This document shows positions 14,457 to 15,619 of a stretch of DNA of 15,619 bases, one piece after another. Numbering within the stretch: the first letter of the stretch is position 1; each line of letters starts with the position of its first letter. A program made the translations under genes and the position numbers. This DNA is from Candidatus Cryptobacteroides faecihippi. Lineage in GTDB: Bacteria; Bacteroidota; Bacteroidia; Bacteroidales; UBA932. The DNA lies in contig JAGHSC010000014.1 of assembly GCA_018066065.1 (NCBI GenBank), positions 1 to 15,619 on the forward strand, read 5' to 3'. Below the pieces are notes generated by a model that worked only from the letters and a program-made list of their open reading frames with translations, was not told the DNA's origin and ran no database searches.

Positions 14457-15619
14457 ATGAAAAAGGAAAGATTCAGACAGCGCTTTACACTTCTGCTGGC
14501 CACCATGGCCATGATGCTCTCCCACGGCAGCGTCATGGCACAGACATGGCCGGACGGAAGCCAGATCGACAGATGGTTCTCGAAAGGATCCGCCGAAGGC
14601 AGGAAGGCAGGAAAAGGAAAGCGGTTCATAATAACCGACCACGGAGTGGAAAGGGACAGTACGGTCCTCCAGACTGAAGCCATCCAGAGAGTCATCGACA
14701 TGGCGGCCGCAGACGGCGGAGGGACCATCGTGATACCGGAGGCACCTTCCTGACCTCTTCCCTCTTCTTCAAGCCCGGGACAAAGCTCCATCTCCGAAAG
14801 GGAGCAAAGCTCAAGGGAAGCGACGACATCTCTGACTATCAAGTGGTTCCAGTCCACATAGAAGGAGTGATCCAACCCTACATCGCGGCTTTGATCAACG
14901 TCTACGGCACGGACGGATTCACCATCTCCGGAGAAGGGACGATCGACGGCAACGGACTCCGTTTCTGGAGGGATTTCTGGACCAGGAGAAAGGTCAATCC
15001 GGCATGCACGAACCTCGAGGCCCTGCGTCCGAGGCTCTTCTACGCAGCCAACTGCAGCAACGTGACGCTCGAAGGGATAACCTTGAAGGACCCAGGATTC
15101 TGGACGACCCATTTCTACAAATGCAACAAGGTAAGAATCAAGGACTTGACCATCTCCGCACCTTCCAAGCCAGTGCCGGCCCCAAGTTCCGACGGAATCG
15201 ACATCGATGCATGCACGGACGTGCACATAAGCGGCTGCCGTATGAGGAACAACGACGACCTCATCGCAGTCAAGGGAGGCAAGGGTCCCTGGGCTGACCA
15301 GGATCCAGCCAACGGCACGAACTCCAACATCCTGATTGAAGGTTGTACCTTCGGCCACGGCCATTCGGTCCTCACTTTCGGAAGCGAGTGCATCGGCGGA
15401 AGGAACGTCATCATGAGGGACTGCAGGGTCGATGGGGCCGATGTAGTCTTCAAGCTCAAGATGCGCCCCGACACGCCTCAGACCTACGAGCACTTCCTCG
15501 TCGAGAACGTGACAGGGACTGCCGGGACCTTGGCCCACATCCATCCCTGGACCCAGTTCTTCGACCTCAAGGGACGCAAGGACATCCCGAAATCCTACGG
15601 CAGGGACATCACGGTCAGG
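14457..15619 (+). pseudogene. Secreted GH28 polygalacturonase-like gene, one-base frameshift, 3' end outside window
   Basis: The first reading frame (14457-14753) encodes a Sec signal (about residues 8-29, MKKERFRQ then LLLATMAMMLSHGSVMAQ) and ends in DGGGTIVIPEAPS-stop. From about 14744 the +2 frame is open with no stop to the window's end, and reads TFLTSSLFFKPGTKL, as expected to follow TIVIPEG. Restoring one G in the run at 14741-14742 (GAGGGC instead of GAGGC) makes one continuous GH28 protein, so a single base is missing. GH28 enzymes hydrolyse polygalacturonan or rhamnogalacturonan in pectin using a right-handed beta-helix. Landmarks: SSDGIDID (catalytic Asp at 15191-15193, with SS where NT is usual), NNDDLIAVK (Asp pair at 15254-15259), GHGHS (15353-15361) and FKLKM (15449-15463), in place of the usual RIK. 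A sequencing or assembly error would make the gene intact. Confidence 0.82.

Noticed and set aside
14402..15544. 380-codon minus-strand frame opposite GH28
   Set aside because: It is the antisense shadow of a gene with recognisable GH28 motifs and ends in poor sequence across the promoter region.
1..15619. CRISPR arrays, tRNA/rRNA genes, insertion sequences, phage genes
   Set aside because: No repeat-spacer pattern, RNA gene signature, transposase or terminal inverted repeats were seen.

Overview
The window looks like a chromosomal stretch of a moderately GC-rich member of the Bacteroidales (gut or rumen type). The evidence is -7 boxes of the TAnnTTTG type in front of several genes, no clear Shine-Dalgarno sites, a Tat-exported Gfo/Idh oxidoreductase, fimbrillin-like lipoproteins, and secreted GH106 and GH28 pectin enzymes. 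AGG is a favoured Arg codon. Genus cannot be fixed from the sequence alone.

Layout. 1-2129 (+): the C-terminal part of a family 2 glycosyltransferase, overlapping (ATGA) a full trkA potassium-uptake regulator. 2126-6886 (-): an Uup-like ABC-F ATPase, converging on trkA with overlapping stop codons, preceded on the same strand by a secreted GH106-type alpha-L-rhamnosidase. 6920-7804 (+): divergent from GH106, a glycyl-radical-enzyme activase with two extra 4Fe-4S clusters. 7925-10259 (-): a Tat-exported Gfo/Idh/MocA oxidoreductase and a ketopantoate reductase homologue, each with its own candidate promoter. 10354-14322 (-): an operon of two repeated modules, each a roughly 41-44 residue peptide gene followed by a fimbrillin-like lipoprotein; a strong hairpin terminator closes it. 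14457-15619 (+): divergent, a secreted GH28 polygalacturonase-like gene broken by a one-base deletion and running off the window.

How they fit. GH106 and GH28 point to pectin (rhamnogalacturonan or homogalacturonan) breakdown, though no SusC/SusD pair is visible. The activase may serve a glycyl radical enzyme in anaerobic sugar metabolism; a rhamnose to 1,2-propanediol route is a hypothesis, since no such enzyme lies in the window. The lipoprotein operon is probably a surface structure. TrkA, Uup and PanE are housekeeping.

Most worth following up: the repeated small-peptide plus lipoprotein module (both peptides share YxxPE[IV]x[VI] and are easy to miss because of size), two apparent frameshifts (GH28 and the second lipoprotein), and the orphan activase facing a rhamnosidase.
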